Below, piece by piece: positions 55,307 through 64,000 of a DNA stretch of 64,000 bases. Under the pieces are notes generated by a model. It did not search any database, was not told the origin of the DNA, and saw nothing but the letters and a program-made list of their open reading frames with translations. Source of the DNA: Nitrosomonas sp. (lineage in GTDB: Bacteria; Pseudomonadota; Gammaproteobacteria; Burkholderiales; Nitrosomonadaceae); NCBI GenBank assembly GCA_016710135.1, contig JADJLM010000004.1:310001-374000 (forward strand), given 5' to 3'. Positions within the stretch are counted from its first letter, which is position 1. Each line of letters opens with the position of its first letter. The translations under genes were made by a program, and so were the position numbers.

Positions 55307-56809
55307 TCACGGATTAACTATTCGAAAGTCACAATCTACTCTTTTCCAGGCATCGATTTCCGCTTGCAACAAGGTTTCCGTGAGCGGATTCTGCTCTAAC
55401 CAAGCCTGTGAGATGATGAGCTTACACTGATGCCCTCTGATTTCAAGCTTGATTTGTGGCAACGCTATGTTCATCCGGCTTCGATAAAATAGCGTAGCAA
55501 GCCTTAGTGCGATCGACTGCGCTAAGTTGATTGGATTTGTTAAAAATTCACTGACTTTAGTCAATAACCCCTGGTGTGAAAGGACCAATTCGCTGAGTTG
55601 CGCTTGTTCCATATTGGAAAATCCGGGCATATCGGCATTGCCGAGGATATATGCGGAATGTTTGTGATAGCTGGAATGCGCAACTGAAATTCCTACTTCA
55701 TGCAGACGTGCCGCCCAAGAAAGCAATTGGAGTGCATCTTCTACTTCTTCTTCGTCAGGAAAACCTGACAGAAGCTGCCTACCCAGTTCGATTGCTAATA
55801 ACTCGATCCGGCTAGCTTGCGCCGTATCAATGAGATAACGCTGCATGAATTGCTTTACTGAGACCTCACGCATATCATCATTATATGAGCGACCTAGCAA
55901 ATCATACAGAACGCCTTGCCGCAATGCGCCGGTAGTCAGATACATGCGATCAATACCCAACTCAGTGAAAGCAGCAAACATGATAGCAAAACCTCCTGCT
56001 ATGACTGGTATTCGATCACCGTGTAATCCTTCTAAATCCACTTTCTTGAGATCGCCCACTTTTAGGAGGTAATCCCGGAATTGTTCTAAACCCTTTGCGG
56101 TAATCTCTTCAACACTAGCGCTATCTCCAAAATGATTGAGCTTTAAGATGCGTCCAAGTGCTCTAGCAGTTCCCGATGAACCATAGGCTTCTTGCCAGTA
56201 ATGGGAATAAAATTCTGCCTTGATACTTTGAATTTCTGTCTGAGCCGCTAATTCAGCGCGTTTCATATTGTTTTTGGTGAGTTTGCCATCAGAAAAATGA
56301 CGAAGGCTATGGCTGACACAACCCATATATAAACTCTCTAATTTATAAGGACTCAGTTGATGGCCAATAATGAATTCAGTTGAGCCGCCGCCGATATCGA
56401 TAACAAGTCGATTGTTATCTGAAACAGGTAGTGCATGCGCTACTCCTAGGTAAATTAGGCGCGCTTCTTCATGACCTGCAATGATTTCAATGGGAAAACC
56501 TAAAGCACTTTCCGCTTTTTTTAAAAATGCAGCTGCATTCTTGGCAACACGCAGAGAGTTAGTTCCCACCACTCTAACTGCATGCGTGGGGAAGCCGCGC
56601 AACCGTTCTCCAAAACGTTTCAAACACTCTAATGCTCTATCTTGCGATGCTTCATCGAGTTTCTTATCCGCTGTAATACCAGCTGCCAAACGGATCATTT
56701 CTTTTATGCTGTCTAGTGGATAAAGCTGTTTATCAACAACTCGAGCAACTTGCAAGTGAAAACTATTAGAACCCAAATCAACAGCAGCTAAAGTTGAATA
56801 TTCACGCAT
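55307..56809 (-). CDS. ppx: Exopolyphosphatase
   Basis: Ppx/GppA phosphatase of 500 residues that releases phosphate from polyphosphate. The ASKHA motifs are VDLGSNSFHLQVARV, IIAGHEEARLIYLGVAHALP and VIDIGGGSTEFIIG. The C-terminal HD-like domain follows (LSWAARLHEVGISVAHSSYH). Lies 56 bases downstream of phoU on the same strand, so phosphate genes phoU and ppx are probably co-expressed. Confidence 0.95.
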   Translation of the reverse strand: MREYSTLAAVDLGSNSFHLQVARVVDKQLYPLDSIKEMIRLAAGITADKKLDEASQDRALECLKRFGERLRGFPTHAVRVVGTNSLRVAKNAAAFLKKAESALGFPIEIIAGHEEARLIYLGVAHALPVSDNNRLVIDIGGGSTEFIIGHQLSPYKLESLYMGCVSHSLRHFSDGKLTKNNMKRAELAAQTEIQSIKAEFYSHYWQEAYGSSGTARALGRILKLNHFGDSASVEEITAKGLEQFRDYLLKVGDLKKVDLEGLHGDRIPVIAGGFAIMFAAFTELGIDRMYLTTGALRQGVLYDLLGRSYNDDMREVSVKQFMQRYLIDTAQASRIELLAIELGRQLLSGFPDEEEVEDALQLLSWAARLHEVGISVAHSSYHKHSAYILGNADMPGFSNMEQAQLSELVLSHQGLLTKVSEFLTNPINLAQSIALRLATLFYRSRMNIALPQIKLEIRGHQCKLIISQAWLEQNPLTETLLQAEIDAWKRVDCDFRIVNP

Positions 56810-56865
56810 AGCAAAAACTGAGTAATCGCTGAATCGAACACTCTCGCGTCAAAACGCCTATTTTC

Positions 56866-57573
56866 CTACTCACGAACCTCTCGCTCAATTTCATCTGCGG
56901 TGACATGACGTACATCCTTACCTTTAACCATATATACAACATACTCCGACATATTTTTGGCATGATCGCCAATTCGCTCGATAGCTTTTGCAACAAACAG
57001 GATTTCTAGGCAGGTTGAAATTTTTCGTGGATCCTCCATCATGAACGTAATGAGTTGACGCAAAATGGCGCGAAACTCCTCGTCGACTTGCTCATCTTGA
57101 CGTACGATATAGGCTGCGGCGTTTAAATCCAATCTTGCGAATGCATCCAGAGCTTGATGAAGCATATCGAGTGCGATTTCAGCCACGTGTTTGACCTCCA
57201 CGAAGCGAGGTGTATGTGAGCGATCTGCTGCATAAATAAGTCTTGCCATACGCGCAATTTTCGCCGCTTCGTCCCCGATTCGTTCAAGATCGGTAATCGT
57301 CTTGATGACAGTCATGATCATGCGTAAATCACTTGCTGTCGGTTGTCGGCGCGCAATAATTTGACTGCAAATTTCATCAATCGAAACTTCCATTGCATTG
57401 ACGCGATGGTCATTCGCAATCACCTGATCGATGGTAGCTTCGTTACCACCAATCAATGCTTCGAGCGCTTGCTCAATTTGCTCTTCTACGATCCCGCCCA
57501 TCTGCAATACACGCGTCCGAACTTCCTCAAGATCCGCATCAAATCGTTTCGATATATGTTCTTTGTTAACCAT
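56866..57573 (-). CDS. phoU: Phosphate transport regulator PhoU
   Basis: PhoU couples Pst phosphate uptake to the PhoR/PhoB system and represses the Pho regulon when phosphate is plentiful. The 235-residue two-bundle helical protein has the metal-binding repeats TITDLERIGDEAAKIARMA and KAIERIGDHAKNMSEYVVY. No pst genes are in the window. Its presence makes a PhoB-controlled island elsewhere in the window reasonable. Confidence 0.95.
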   Translation of the reverse strand: MVNKEHISKRFDADLEEVRTRVLQMGGIVEEQIEQALEALIGGNEATIDQVIANDHRVNAMEVSIDEICSQIIARRQPTASDLRMIMTVIKTITDLERIGDEAAKIARMARLIYAADRSHTPRFVEVKHVAEIALDMLHQALDAFARLDLNAAAYIVRQDEQVDEEFRAILRQLITFMMEDPRKISTCLEILFVAKAIERIGDHAKNMSEYVVYMVKGKDVRHVTADEIEREVRE

Positions 57574-57653
57574 ACGATACCCTTTTTAAGTGATCAGATT
57601 CACTAATTGTCAGATGTATTGATAACCATTTCATGACAAATTGCAGTATGGTG

Positions 57654-58313
57654 TTAAATCGTAATCGTTTCCACACTGTGATCAGTGCCAAGTAATAGCG
57701 TATTCGCTGCTTTTCTTGCAAATAAGCCGTTGGTTACCACCCCTGTGAGTTGATTGAGTGTTGTTTCAAGCTCAACCGGGTTAAGAATTTGCAAACCATG
57801 CACATCCAAGATAATGTTTCCATTGTCTGTTACAAAATCTTGCCTCAAAGCAGGGTGTCCCCCTAAATATGTAATTTCGCGTGCGACGTAGCTACGTGCC
57901 ATCGGTATGACTTCGATAGGAAGTGGAAAAGCGCCTAACACATCGACTAATTTGCTCTGATCAGCGATACAAATAAATTTTCTAGCAACAGCTGAAACAA
58001 TCTTTTCTCGCGTCAATGCGCCCCCACCGCCCTTAATCATATGTAAATGCTTGGTAATTTCATCAGCACCATCAATATAGACAGGCAAGTCAGTAACCGT
58101 ATTCAAATCAAGCACCTCGATTCCATGATTTTTAAGGCGTTGAGCCGTTACATTCGAGCTAGCAACGGCTCCTTCAATTTTATGCTTAATTTTTGCGAGT
58201 TCATCAATGAAATAATTTGCGGTAGAGCCTGTGCCTACACCGACAATCGAGCCGACTGGGACATATTGAATTGCAGCAGCGGCAGCAGCGCGTTTTTGTT
58301 CATCTTGCGTCAT
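57654..58313 (-). CDS. rpiA: Ribose-5-phosphate isomerase A
   Basis: Interconverts ribose 5-phosphate and ribulose 5-phosphate, here also part of the Calvin cycle if the organism is autotrophic. The 219-residue protein has VGVGTGSTANYFIDELAKI, VYIDGADEITKHLHMIKGGG and GALTREKIVSAVARKFICI, all canonical. Converges on nothing; mutL diverges upstream. Confidence 0.96.
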   Translation of the reverse strand: MTQDEQKRAAAAAAIQYVPVGSIVGVGTGSTANYFIDELAKIKHKIEGAVASSNVTAQRLKNHGIEVLDLNTVTDLPVYIDGADEITKHLHMIKGGGGALTREKIVSAVARKFICIADQSKLVDVLGAFPLPIEVIPMARSYVAREITYLGGHPALRQDFVTDNGNIILDVHGLQILNPVELETTLNQLTGVVTNGLFARKAANTLLLGTDHSVETITI

Positions 58314-58480
58314 GTTGTTCCTATTCCGAGATCAATAATTGATAGATAGTCTATTAGCGATGAATCTATCGATCATGCTATTGCAGTCCTAACTAACTCG
58401 CATTGGTTTAAAATGATAAAGTTAATCGATTAAACTTTGTATCATAACCCTATGAATGACAGCCGTGTTGATTTTGTAGT

Positions 58481-60274
58481 ATGAATGTTATTAAACTGCT
58501 CCCAGATGGATTAATCAATCAGATTGCGGCGGGCGAAGTCATCGAACGGCCTGCTTCTGTTCTCAAAGAGATTCTCGAAAATGCTGTGGATGCCGGTTCC
58601 ACGGAAATCAATATTCATCTGATGCAAGGCGGACTTAAATTGATTCGTATTACTGATGATGGAATCGGTATATCAAAAGAAGATCTTCCTTATGCGCTAA
58701 CTCGCCATGCAACCAGTAAAATCAGTAGTCAAGAAGATCTGCAGAAGATCGTCAGCCTGGGTTTTCGCGGGGAAGCGCTTGCCAGCATAGCTTCAGTGTC
58801 ACGCCTGTCACTTACCAGCTTTCAAACTGGTAGCCAGCATGCTTGGGAAATTCAAACTGAAGGGAGTGAAACGATTGCGATGCAACCTGCTGCAGGATCA
58901 TTTGGTACTACACTGGAAGTTCGAGATTTGTTTTTCAATATGCCTGCACGGCGAAAATTTCTAAAATCCGAGTCAACCGAATTTGCCCACTGCGAAGGGA
59001 TTTTTCAGCGCATTGCTTTATCGAATCCAAACGTTGCCTTCAACCTATACCATAATGGAAAATTGCGCAGTCACTTGGCAACTGCGGACATGCCCGAGCG
59101 CATTAAACAGATGTTAGGTGAGGAGTTCAGGGAAACCGCGATTTCCATTGCTGAAGCGGCTGCAGATATTCAACTTCAAGGACTAATATCTAGGCCGACT
59201 TTCTCACGAACAACTCGTGAAATGCAGTATTTCTTTGTGAATGGTCGTTTTGTCAAAGACAAGCTCTTGAATCATGCTATCCGTGAAGCTTATCGTGATG
59301 TGCTTCATTTAGATCGTCATCCAGCTTATGTAATTTATCTTCGTATCAATCCCGATAATGTGGACGTCAATGTTCATCCGACTAAGATTGAGGTGCGTTT
59401 TCGCGATGCGCGCGCTGTCCATCAGTTTATTTTTCATACTATTCATAAAGCGCTAGCTACTGGTCACAGTGAAATGAATGAAACGAATTTGCCAGATGCT
59501 ACGCATCAATTCGGTACTATTTCTCGTGATATTCAAAAAACACCATTGCATTACAGCCCAAACCAGCAAGTTAATTTACCACTACAACCTGCCGCGCAAC
59601 CTTCTGTATTCTACCAAACACTATTTGGTGAGAAATCGTATAAAAGCATTACCACTCCTACCTTATCCACGCAACATGAACCGCATCCACCTGATTTCTT
59701 AGGACATGCGCTAGGACAATTACTCGGTATTTATATTTTGGCTCAGAGTAATCAAGGTTTGATTATCGTCGATATGCATGCTGCTCATGAAAGGATTGTT
59801 TATGAGAAACTTAAGCAAGCGCTTGACCAACAAACCCTACCGATACAGTCTTTACTGATGCCACATTTATTCCATGCTGACCCACTCGATATTACGACCG
59901 CTGAAGAAAATATACCGCTGTTAAATCAACTCGGATTTGAGATTACCGTAACATCTCCCACTTCGCTGACGGTTCGTGCGATACCCGCTATCTTAAAAGA
60001 CGCAGATATCTCAAAATTAGTTAGCGAATTACTAGAAGATATTCGTTCGTACGGATCCAGCCAGGTATTGGCGAGTAATCGCAATGAAATTCTAGCAACG
60101 ATAGCCTGCCATAGCGCAGTCAGAGCCAACGCACTATTAACCATCGAAGAAATGAACGCACTTTTGCGCGAAATGGAAAAAACTGAACGTTCCGACCAAT
60201 GCAATCATGGTAGACCTACCTGGTTTGCACTTAGCCTCGATCAGCTCGATAAGCTATTTATGCGCGGGAACTGA
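58481..60274 (+). CDS. mutL: DNA mismatch repair protein MutL
   Basis: GHKL ATPase of mismatch repair. N-terminal motifs IKLLPDGLINQIAAGEVIER, ENAVDAGSTEI, ITDDGIGISKEDL, TRHATSKIS and LGFRGEALASIASV. C-terminal dimerisation domain has DMHAAHERIVYEKLK and ACHSAVRANALLTIEEM; the NHGRPTWF segment near the end fits the family. The 597 residues lack the endonuclease DQHAxHERI variant with full metal motifs, but DMHAAHERI is close. Upstream gap of 168 bases holds its promoter. Confidence 0.96.
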   Translation: MNVIKLLPDGLINQIAAGEVIERPASVLKEILENAVDAGSTEINIHLMQGGLKLIRITDDGIGISKEDLPYALTRHATSKISSQEDLQKIVSLGFRGEALASIASVSRLSLTSFQTGSQHAWEIQTEGSETIAMQPAAGSFGTTLEVRDLFFNMPARRKFLKSESTEFAHCEGIFQRIALSNPNVAFNLYHNGKLRSHLATADMPERIKQMLGEEFRETAISIAEAAADIQLQGLISRPTFSRTTREMQYFFVNGRFVKDKLLNHAIREAYRDVLHLDRHPAYVIYLRINPDNVDVNVHPTKIEVRFRDARAVHQFIFHTIHKALATGHSEMNETNLPDATHQFGTISRDIQKTPLHYSPNQQVNLPLQPAAQPSVFYQTLFGEKSYKSITTPTLSTQHEPHPPDFLGHALGQLLGIYILAQSNQGLIIVDMHAAHERIVYEKLKQALDQQTLPIQSLLMPHLFHADPLDITTAEENIPLLNQLGFEITVTSPTSLTVRAIPAILKDADISKLVSELLEDIRSYGSSQVLASNRNEILATIACHSAVRANALLTIEEMNALLREMEKTERSDQCNHGRPTWFALSLDQLDKLFMRGN

Positions 60275-60326
60275 AATTGCTCTACAGCCTGATTTTTTCA
60301 ACCAAACCATAGAGCATTCCCCCCTC

Positions 60327-60515
60327 TTAATATTTCGAGCTTTCTTCTACCGATCTTGCCTTACCGCCACCTTCTTGTGCATCTGCTGGAATTTGATGGA
60401 AAGGTTGAATCGTTTTTCCATACTCTTCAGGGTTAGGTGTCTCAGGCGCTGATGGTTTACCACAGGCTACTAATGCTGCACATGCTAAGATTGTGAAAAA
60501 GCACTTAATTTTCAT
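60327..60515 (-). CDS. Small lipoprotein, unknown
   Basis: A 62-residue protein: lipobox LVAC at residues 15-18 after a hydrophobic signal, then a short Pro/Glu-rich mature part. Such small lipoproteins are often found in this phylum; no function can be named. Stop lies 53 bases from the convergent mutL end. Confidence 0.65.
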   Translation of the reverse strand: MKIKCFFTILACAALVACGKPSAPETPNPEEYGKTIQPFHQIPADAQEGGGKARSVEESSKY

Positions 60516-60676
60516 AAAAACCCCTTTAGCTCACTCGCTAGTAATTGATGTTGTTATAGGAAACTACCAGCCTATGGTAGCTATAAATTTTTTGTGAAAC
60601 ATTGATCTTAATCAAATTTCTAAGAAATACTTTGTCAGCTAAAAAATAAAGGGGGGGCTTTGTGCAGATGTATTCC

Positions 60677-61962
60677 CTATCTATTTTTTTGGCTCACATA
60701 AGTTCCAATAATACTTGAGAATAACCCTTCTGGTTCAAAATAATTAATACTTGTTGGCGCGCTTAATGTATCGATTCGGTATGGTTCAATGTCAGTTGGC
60801 ATTTTGTCTCGGGAAAATTTTTCTAACTGTGCCTCGCTTCTGAAGGCCCATCGATTGCTAATTGGTCAATAGAGATAAGTTTAATAGAGGTTTTCTTTTG
60901 TTCTAGATCAGGTGTAGGAAAAGCGAGAATAGGAATTGCTAAATCTCTTCTAGAAATTTCGAATCCAGCAAACACTTTATTGGAAAAATGAGTATCAAAT
61001 CCAACCTCCATCCTTCTCGCCTTTGTATCATTGGGATCATCAAACAGTTGGTTAAATCCTGGACTTGTCGGAAAATTCAAATATTTTCGGAGAAAATGAA
61101 AGCTCTGACCACGTGACTCTGTCAGTCGTAAAATTTTTAATAAATTCTGCTTGAAACTGTTTTTTTCACCTTCAAACCGTTTGATTTTGCAGATTGAAGG
61201 CGAATTTGTCCTATGTGTGGCATAACGTAATTCGATCAACACCGAGTGTCATGAGTCGTTTGAGATTGAACATCAGCGCACGAATACCCACTTGAAACTG
61301 TACTTTCATCAATCCACGATAGCGGGCTTTTTTATTGCGATGCGCAAATACCCGTTCATAAGGTGCGCGTATGGTGGATAACCAACGATCTTTTTTACGG
61401 TTTTTCTCTTTTATGTTGTTTCGCTTGATCGCTGCATCATGGCAGCCTTTTCGCTTCGGTGCTGTTCTCACAGGCTTGAAACCGTATCTCTTATCGGCAT
61501 AAACTGCACCCCCCAGTGGAGCAGACATGACGAAAATCATCTGCGTTGGTTACATCGGCAGAAGTCGCTGCAATCTTGTTGATTAAACCACTTTGCATAT
61601 TGACCGAAGCATGTTCCTTGTAGCCAAATCAGTATTTTTGCTTGCCTTTGCAGCCGAGCCGCATTTGCTTGTCCGCCGCAACTTTTCCGACCGTCTGGTT
61701 GTTGAATTGATCCAGCCCTTGTTGGATTGCCCGGTCTCTTCATTGATTAATCCAGGTTACACACACATAACTCCGTATTATCGCCTAATCTACGTGCAAT
61801 TTCCCGACAGTCTCGTAGTTCACCTTGGATTGAGGTGAGATGGGCTAATAACTGATTATTGCAGGAGTTTGTGGCAAAGCTTACTGATGGAAAAAGCAAG
61901 CAAATGAAAATAGAGAAATAAAACGATAAAAAATAGGTTCCTTGTTTCAACACAGGGGTCAT
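60677..61962 (-). pseudogene. Exported protein gene interrupted by an IS fragment
   Basis: The N-terminal part (61747-61962) starts with a signal peptide (FSIFICLLFPSVSFATN) and stops at the IS fragment. The C-terminal part (from about 61215) resumes with SICKIKRFEGEKNSFKQ, runs to GFDTHFSNKVFAGFEISRRD, and after a missing G in GGG at about 60850 continues FRSEAQLEKFSRDKMPTDIE to the stop at 60677. No family recognised. The gene is dead unless the frame break is an error and the IS removed. Confidence 0.65.
61215..61745 (-). mobile_element. IS5-family transposase fragment
   Basis: Minus-strand remains of the IS5 transposase C-terminal half: NNQTVGKVAADKQMRLG in frame-shifted form, then VYADKRYGFKPVRTAPKRKG, PYERVFAHRNKKARYRGLMK and ALMFNLKRLM. 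About 530 bases; the N-terminal part of the element is missing. Confidence 0.8.
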
Positions 61963-62161
61963 GCTAATTCTTCATCCCAATCTCATATCTAATCCATTCG
62001 TATCGCCCAATATTAAGACAAAATGGGATATTGGACTGTGAAATTTGTCACGCTCCTTGTTCGTGTCATGGTTACCTTCACCCAAATTCCGCTAGCGCAA
62101 GTGGTATAATGCAGCATTTTAATTCGGCGCATTAAAACAAGAATTTTTTATTGGAGGAAAA
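61963..62161. other. Upstream region of mcl
   Basis: About 200 bases with a GGAGG ribosome binding site just before the mcl ATG. No other element recognised. Confidence 0.5.
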
Positions 62162-63109
62162 ATGAGTCACACCTTGTATGAAACTAAAATTCAGCGCGTG
62201 CAGCGTTGTGAGCTGGCGGTACCAGGTTCACGCCCAGAGATGTTTGAAAAAGCGTTGAAGAGTGGGGTTGATTTTATCTTTCTGGATCTCGAAGATGCGG
62301 TAGCGCCTGATGACAAAATTCAGGCAAGAAAAAATATCATTCAAGCCATCAACGATCTTGATTGGAAAGGCCATGGTATCACCTTGTCAGTGCGCATTAA
62401 TGGATTGGATACGCAATATATGGTGCGCGATGTTGTGGATTTGGTCGAACAGGCAGGGCATAAAATTGACACTATTTTGATTCCAAAAGTGGGTGTCTAT
62501 GGGGAGGTGTATATGGTGGAAGCGATGCTGAATCAACTGGAAATGCAGCAGCGCTTAAAAAATAGGATCGGTGTTGAAGCGCTGATTGAGACAGCGCTGG
62601 GCATGGCAAATGTCGAAGATATTGCGCGCAATGGCGCTACTGGTCGTTTAGAAGCGTTACATTTTGGTGTGGCTGACTACGCAGCAAGCAATCGCGCTCG
62701 AACGACTAATATTGGCGGACTTAATCCTGATTATCCGGGCGACCAATGGCACGCGGCAATCAGCCGCATGACGGTTGCTTGTCGTGCTTATGGTTTACGA
62801 CCGATTGATGGGCCTTTTGGGGATATTCAAGATCCGGAAGGCTATAAACAAGGAGCACGAAGAGCAGCAGCTTTAGGCTGTGAAGGTAAATGGGCAATCC
62901 ATCCAACTCAAATTGCATTGGCAAATGAAGTATTTACACCATTGCCTGCCGAGGTTGAGAAAGCCAAGCGAATTTTGGTTGCATTGAAAGAAGCCGCTGC
63001 ACAGGGTAAAGGCGCTGCCTCCCTGGATGGGCGCCTGATTGATGCGGCGTCTGAGCGAATGGCCAACAATATCGTCAAAGCAGCAGAAGCCATTGCTGCA
63101 AAAAAATAA
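62162..63109 (+). CDS. mcl: L-malyl-CoA / beta-methylmalyl-CoA lyase (HpcH/HpaI, CitE family)
   Basis: Cleaves malyl-CoA into acetyl-CoA and glyoxylate, or runs in reverse. The 315-residue protein has RCELAVPGSRPEMFEKALKS, FIFLDLEDAVAPDDKIQARK, TILIPKVG, GVEALIETALGM and ALHFGVADYAAS. GDIQDPEGYKQGARRAAALG and GKWAIHPTQIALANEVF close the active site. Followed after 60 bases by a malate thiokinase beta subunit, which would supply malyl-CoA, so the two act together. Confidence 0.88.
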   Translation: MSHTLYETKIQRVQRCELAVPGSRPEMFEKALKSGVDFIFLDLEDAVAPDDKIQARKNIIQAINDLDWKGHGITLSVRINGLDTQYMVRDVVDLVEQAGHKIDTILIPKVGVYGEVYMVEAMLNQLEMQQRLKNRIGVEALIETALGMANVEDIARNGATGRLEALHFGVADYAASNRARTTNIGGLNPDYPGDQWHAAISRMTVACRAYGLRPIDGPFGDIQDPEGYKQGARRAAALGCEGKWAIHPTQIALANEVFTPLPAEVEKAKRILVALKEAAAQGKGAASLDGRLIDAASERMANNIVKAAEAIAAKK

Positions 63110-63169
63110 ATAGCCAATAGCCATTAGCCAAATTTTATATGATCGATTGAATTAATAGGGGGAAAGACG

Positions 63170-64000
63170 TTGGATATTCATGAGTACCAAGCCAAAGAAA
63201 TCTTGGCTCAATACGGCGTTAAGATTGCGGAGGGAGGACTCGCGCATACCGTTGAAGAAGCAGTGCAACGTAGCCGTGAAATCGATGGCAATGCGTGGGT
63301 TGTTAAAGCACAAATTCATTCTTGAGCGCGCGGTAAGGCAGGTGGCATTAAAGTTTGCAAAACTCATCCTGAAGTTGAGGCTGCCGCGGGATCGCTGCTT
63401 GGAAAGACGTTAGTTACTCATCAAACAGGAGCTGCTGGCAAGCTGTGTTCTAAGCTCTATATCGAGGCAGGAACCGATATCGCAAGAGAGCTCTACCTAT
63501 CATTCTTGATCGATCGTAGCCATGAGCGTGTGATCATGGTTGGTTCTGCACAGGGTGGGATGGAGATCGAACGATTAGCAGCAACAGATCCGAACGCAAT
63601 CATTAAAGTACATATTGAACCCGCAGTGGGTTTACAAGACTTCCAAGCACGCACGATGGCATTCGCGCTCGGGTTGGGTGAAGATCTCCTCAATCATGCA
63701 GTACGAACAATCAAAGGTTGTTATCGTGCCTTGCGAGATCTGGACGCCAATATTCTGGAAATTAATCCATTAGTTGTGACCAAAAATAATGAGCTCATTG
63801 CTCTAGATGCCAAAATGAGCTTTGATGAGAATGCGCTGTTTCGCCGCCAAAAAATTGCTGAGCTACGCGACAAAACTCAAATTGATCCACGCGAAGTTGC
63901 AGCAGCTGAAGCAGGTCTGAGCTATGTTGGATTGGATGGTGATATTGGTTGTATGATCAATGGCGCGGGTCTAGCTATGGCGACCATGGACATGATCAAG
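63170..64000 (+). pseudogene. mtkA: Malate-CoA ligase (malate thiokinase) beta subunit, in-frame TGA; cut by window end
   Basis: Succinyl-CoA-synthetase-like ATP-grasp subunit. Starts at a TTG (63170) after GGGGGAAAG: DIHEYQAKEILAQYGVKIAE, then WVVKAQIHS followed by a TGA (63323-63325) and ARGKAGGIKVCKTHPEVE. The family has HSGARGKAGG here, so TGA stands for a GGA glycine codon. The frame is otherwise open to the window edge, with LLGKTLVTHQTGAAGK, EINPLVVTKNNELIALDAKM and the MtkA-like CMINGAGLAMATMDMIK. One G-to-T change is the only lesion. mtkB should follow. Confidence 0.85.

Noticed and set aside
63323..63325. TGA as a selenocysteine codon in mtkA
   Set aside because: The family has glycine here, not cysteine, and I see no SECIS-like hairpin directly after it.
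1..64000. CRISPR arrays
   Set aside because: No regularly spaced direct repeats and no cas-like proteins seen.

Overview
The window looks like a chromosomal segment of an AT-rich betaproteobacterium, most probably an ammonia oxidiser of the Nitrosomonas type (Nitrosomonadaceae). The clearest pointers are a cytochrome P460 gene (49.5-50.1 kb), the betaproteobacterial yggS/pilT/pilU arrangement, the glyQ-glyS-gmhB-plsC-ygjP run, and a malyl-CoA lyase/malate thiokinase pair. Species cannot be fixed from the sequence alone.

Layout. 0-8 kb: rsmD-coaD-ferredoxin facing yggS, then pilT-pilU (type IV pilus retraction), an HDOD protein, a lipoprotein, a flavoprotein and ppa. 8-16 kb: alpha/beta hydrolase, motAB behind a clear sigma-28 promoter, a membrane-anchored methyltransferase, cysS, two cyclophilins, and a LemA/GIDE-like pair. 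16-22.3 kb: thiS-thiG-trmB, tRNA-Gly(CCC), a three-gene locus (retropepsin-like protease, UUP1-type membrane protein, ATP-grasp ligase), then glucokinase. 22.4-24 kb: nested insertion-sequence debris. 24-30 kb: late flagellar block (FhlB-like, fliK, fliT, fliS, fliD, flaG, fliC). 30-37.5 kb: a NarX/NarL-like two-component system and three c-di-GMP-type proteins, with a decayed IS481 element between two of them. 37.5-45 kb: an accessory region that I read as a phosphate-starvation island. It has two separate PhoB-box-like arrays, a secreted beta-helix protein, two more secreted proteins, and an operon of an OlsB-like N-acyltransferase, PlcP-type phospholipase C, Agt-type glycosyltransferase and a serine hydrolase. 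45-50 kb: a PEP-CTERM protein, a second-type FtsH, an IS5-family element and cytochrome P460. 50-60.5 kb: housekeeping genes (plsC, gmhB, glyS, glyQ, ppx, phoU, rpiA, mutL). 60.5-64 kb: an IS-interrupted gene, then mcl and mtkA running off the end.

Two points affect how the annotation should be read. First, many genes (fdx, trmB, fliD, fliC, the GNAT, the PEP-CTERM protein, ftsH, plsC) are broken only by one-base length changes, nearly all losses from homopolymer runs. I list these as pseudogenes, but sequencing or assembly error is as likely as real decay. Second, a stretch of about 65 bases of very GC-rich sequence at 50.13-50.19 kb replaces the end of ygjP and looks foreign or artefactual.

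The most interesting system is the 37.7-45 kb region. The plcP-agt lipid-renovation pathway is known from other bacteria. Here it sits with an OlsB-like acyltransferase and an uncharacterised serine hydrolase under an apparent PhoB array, next to a second PhoB array in front of an unknown secreted beta-helix protein.
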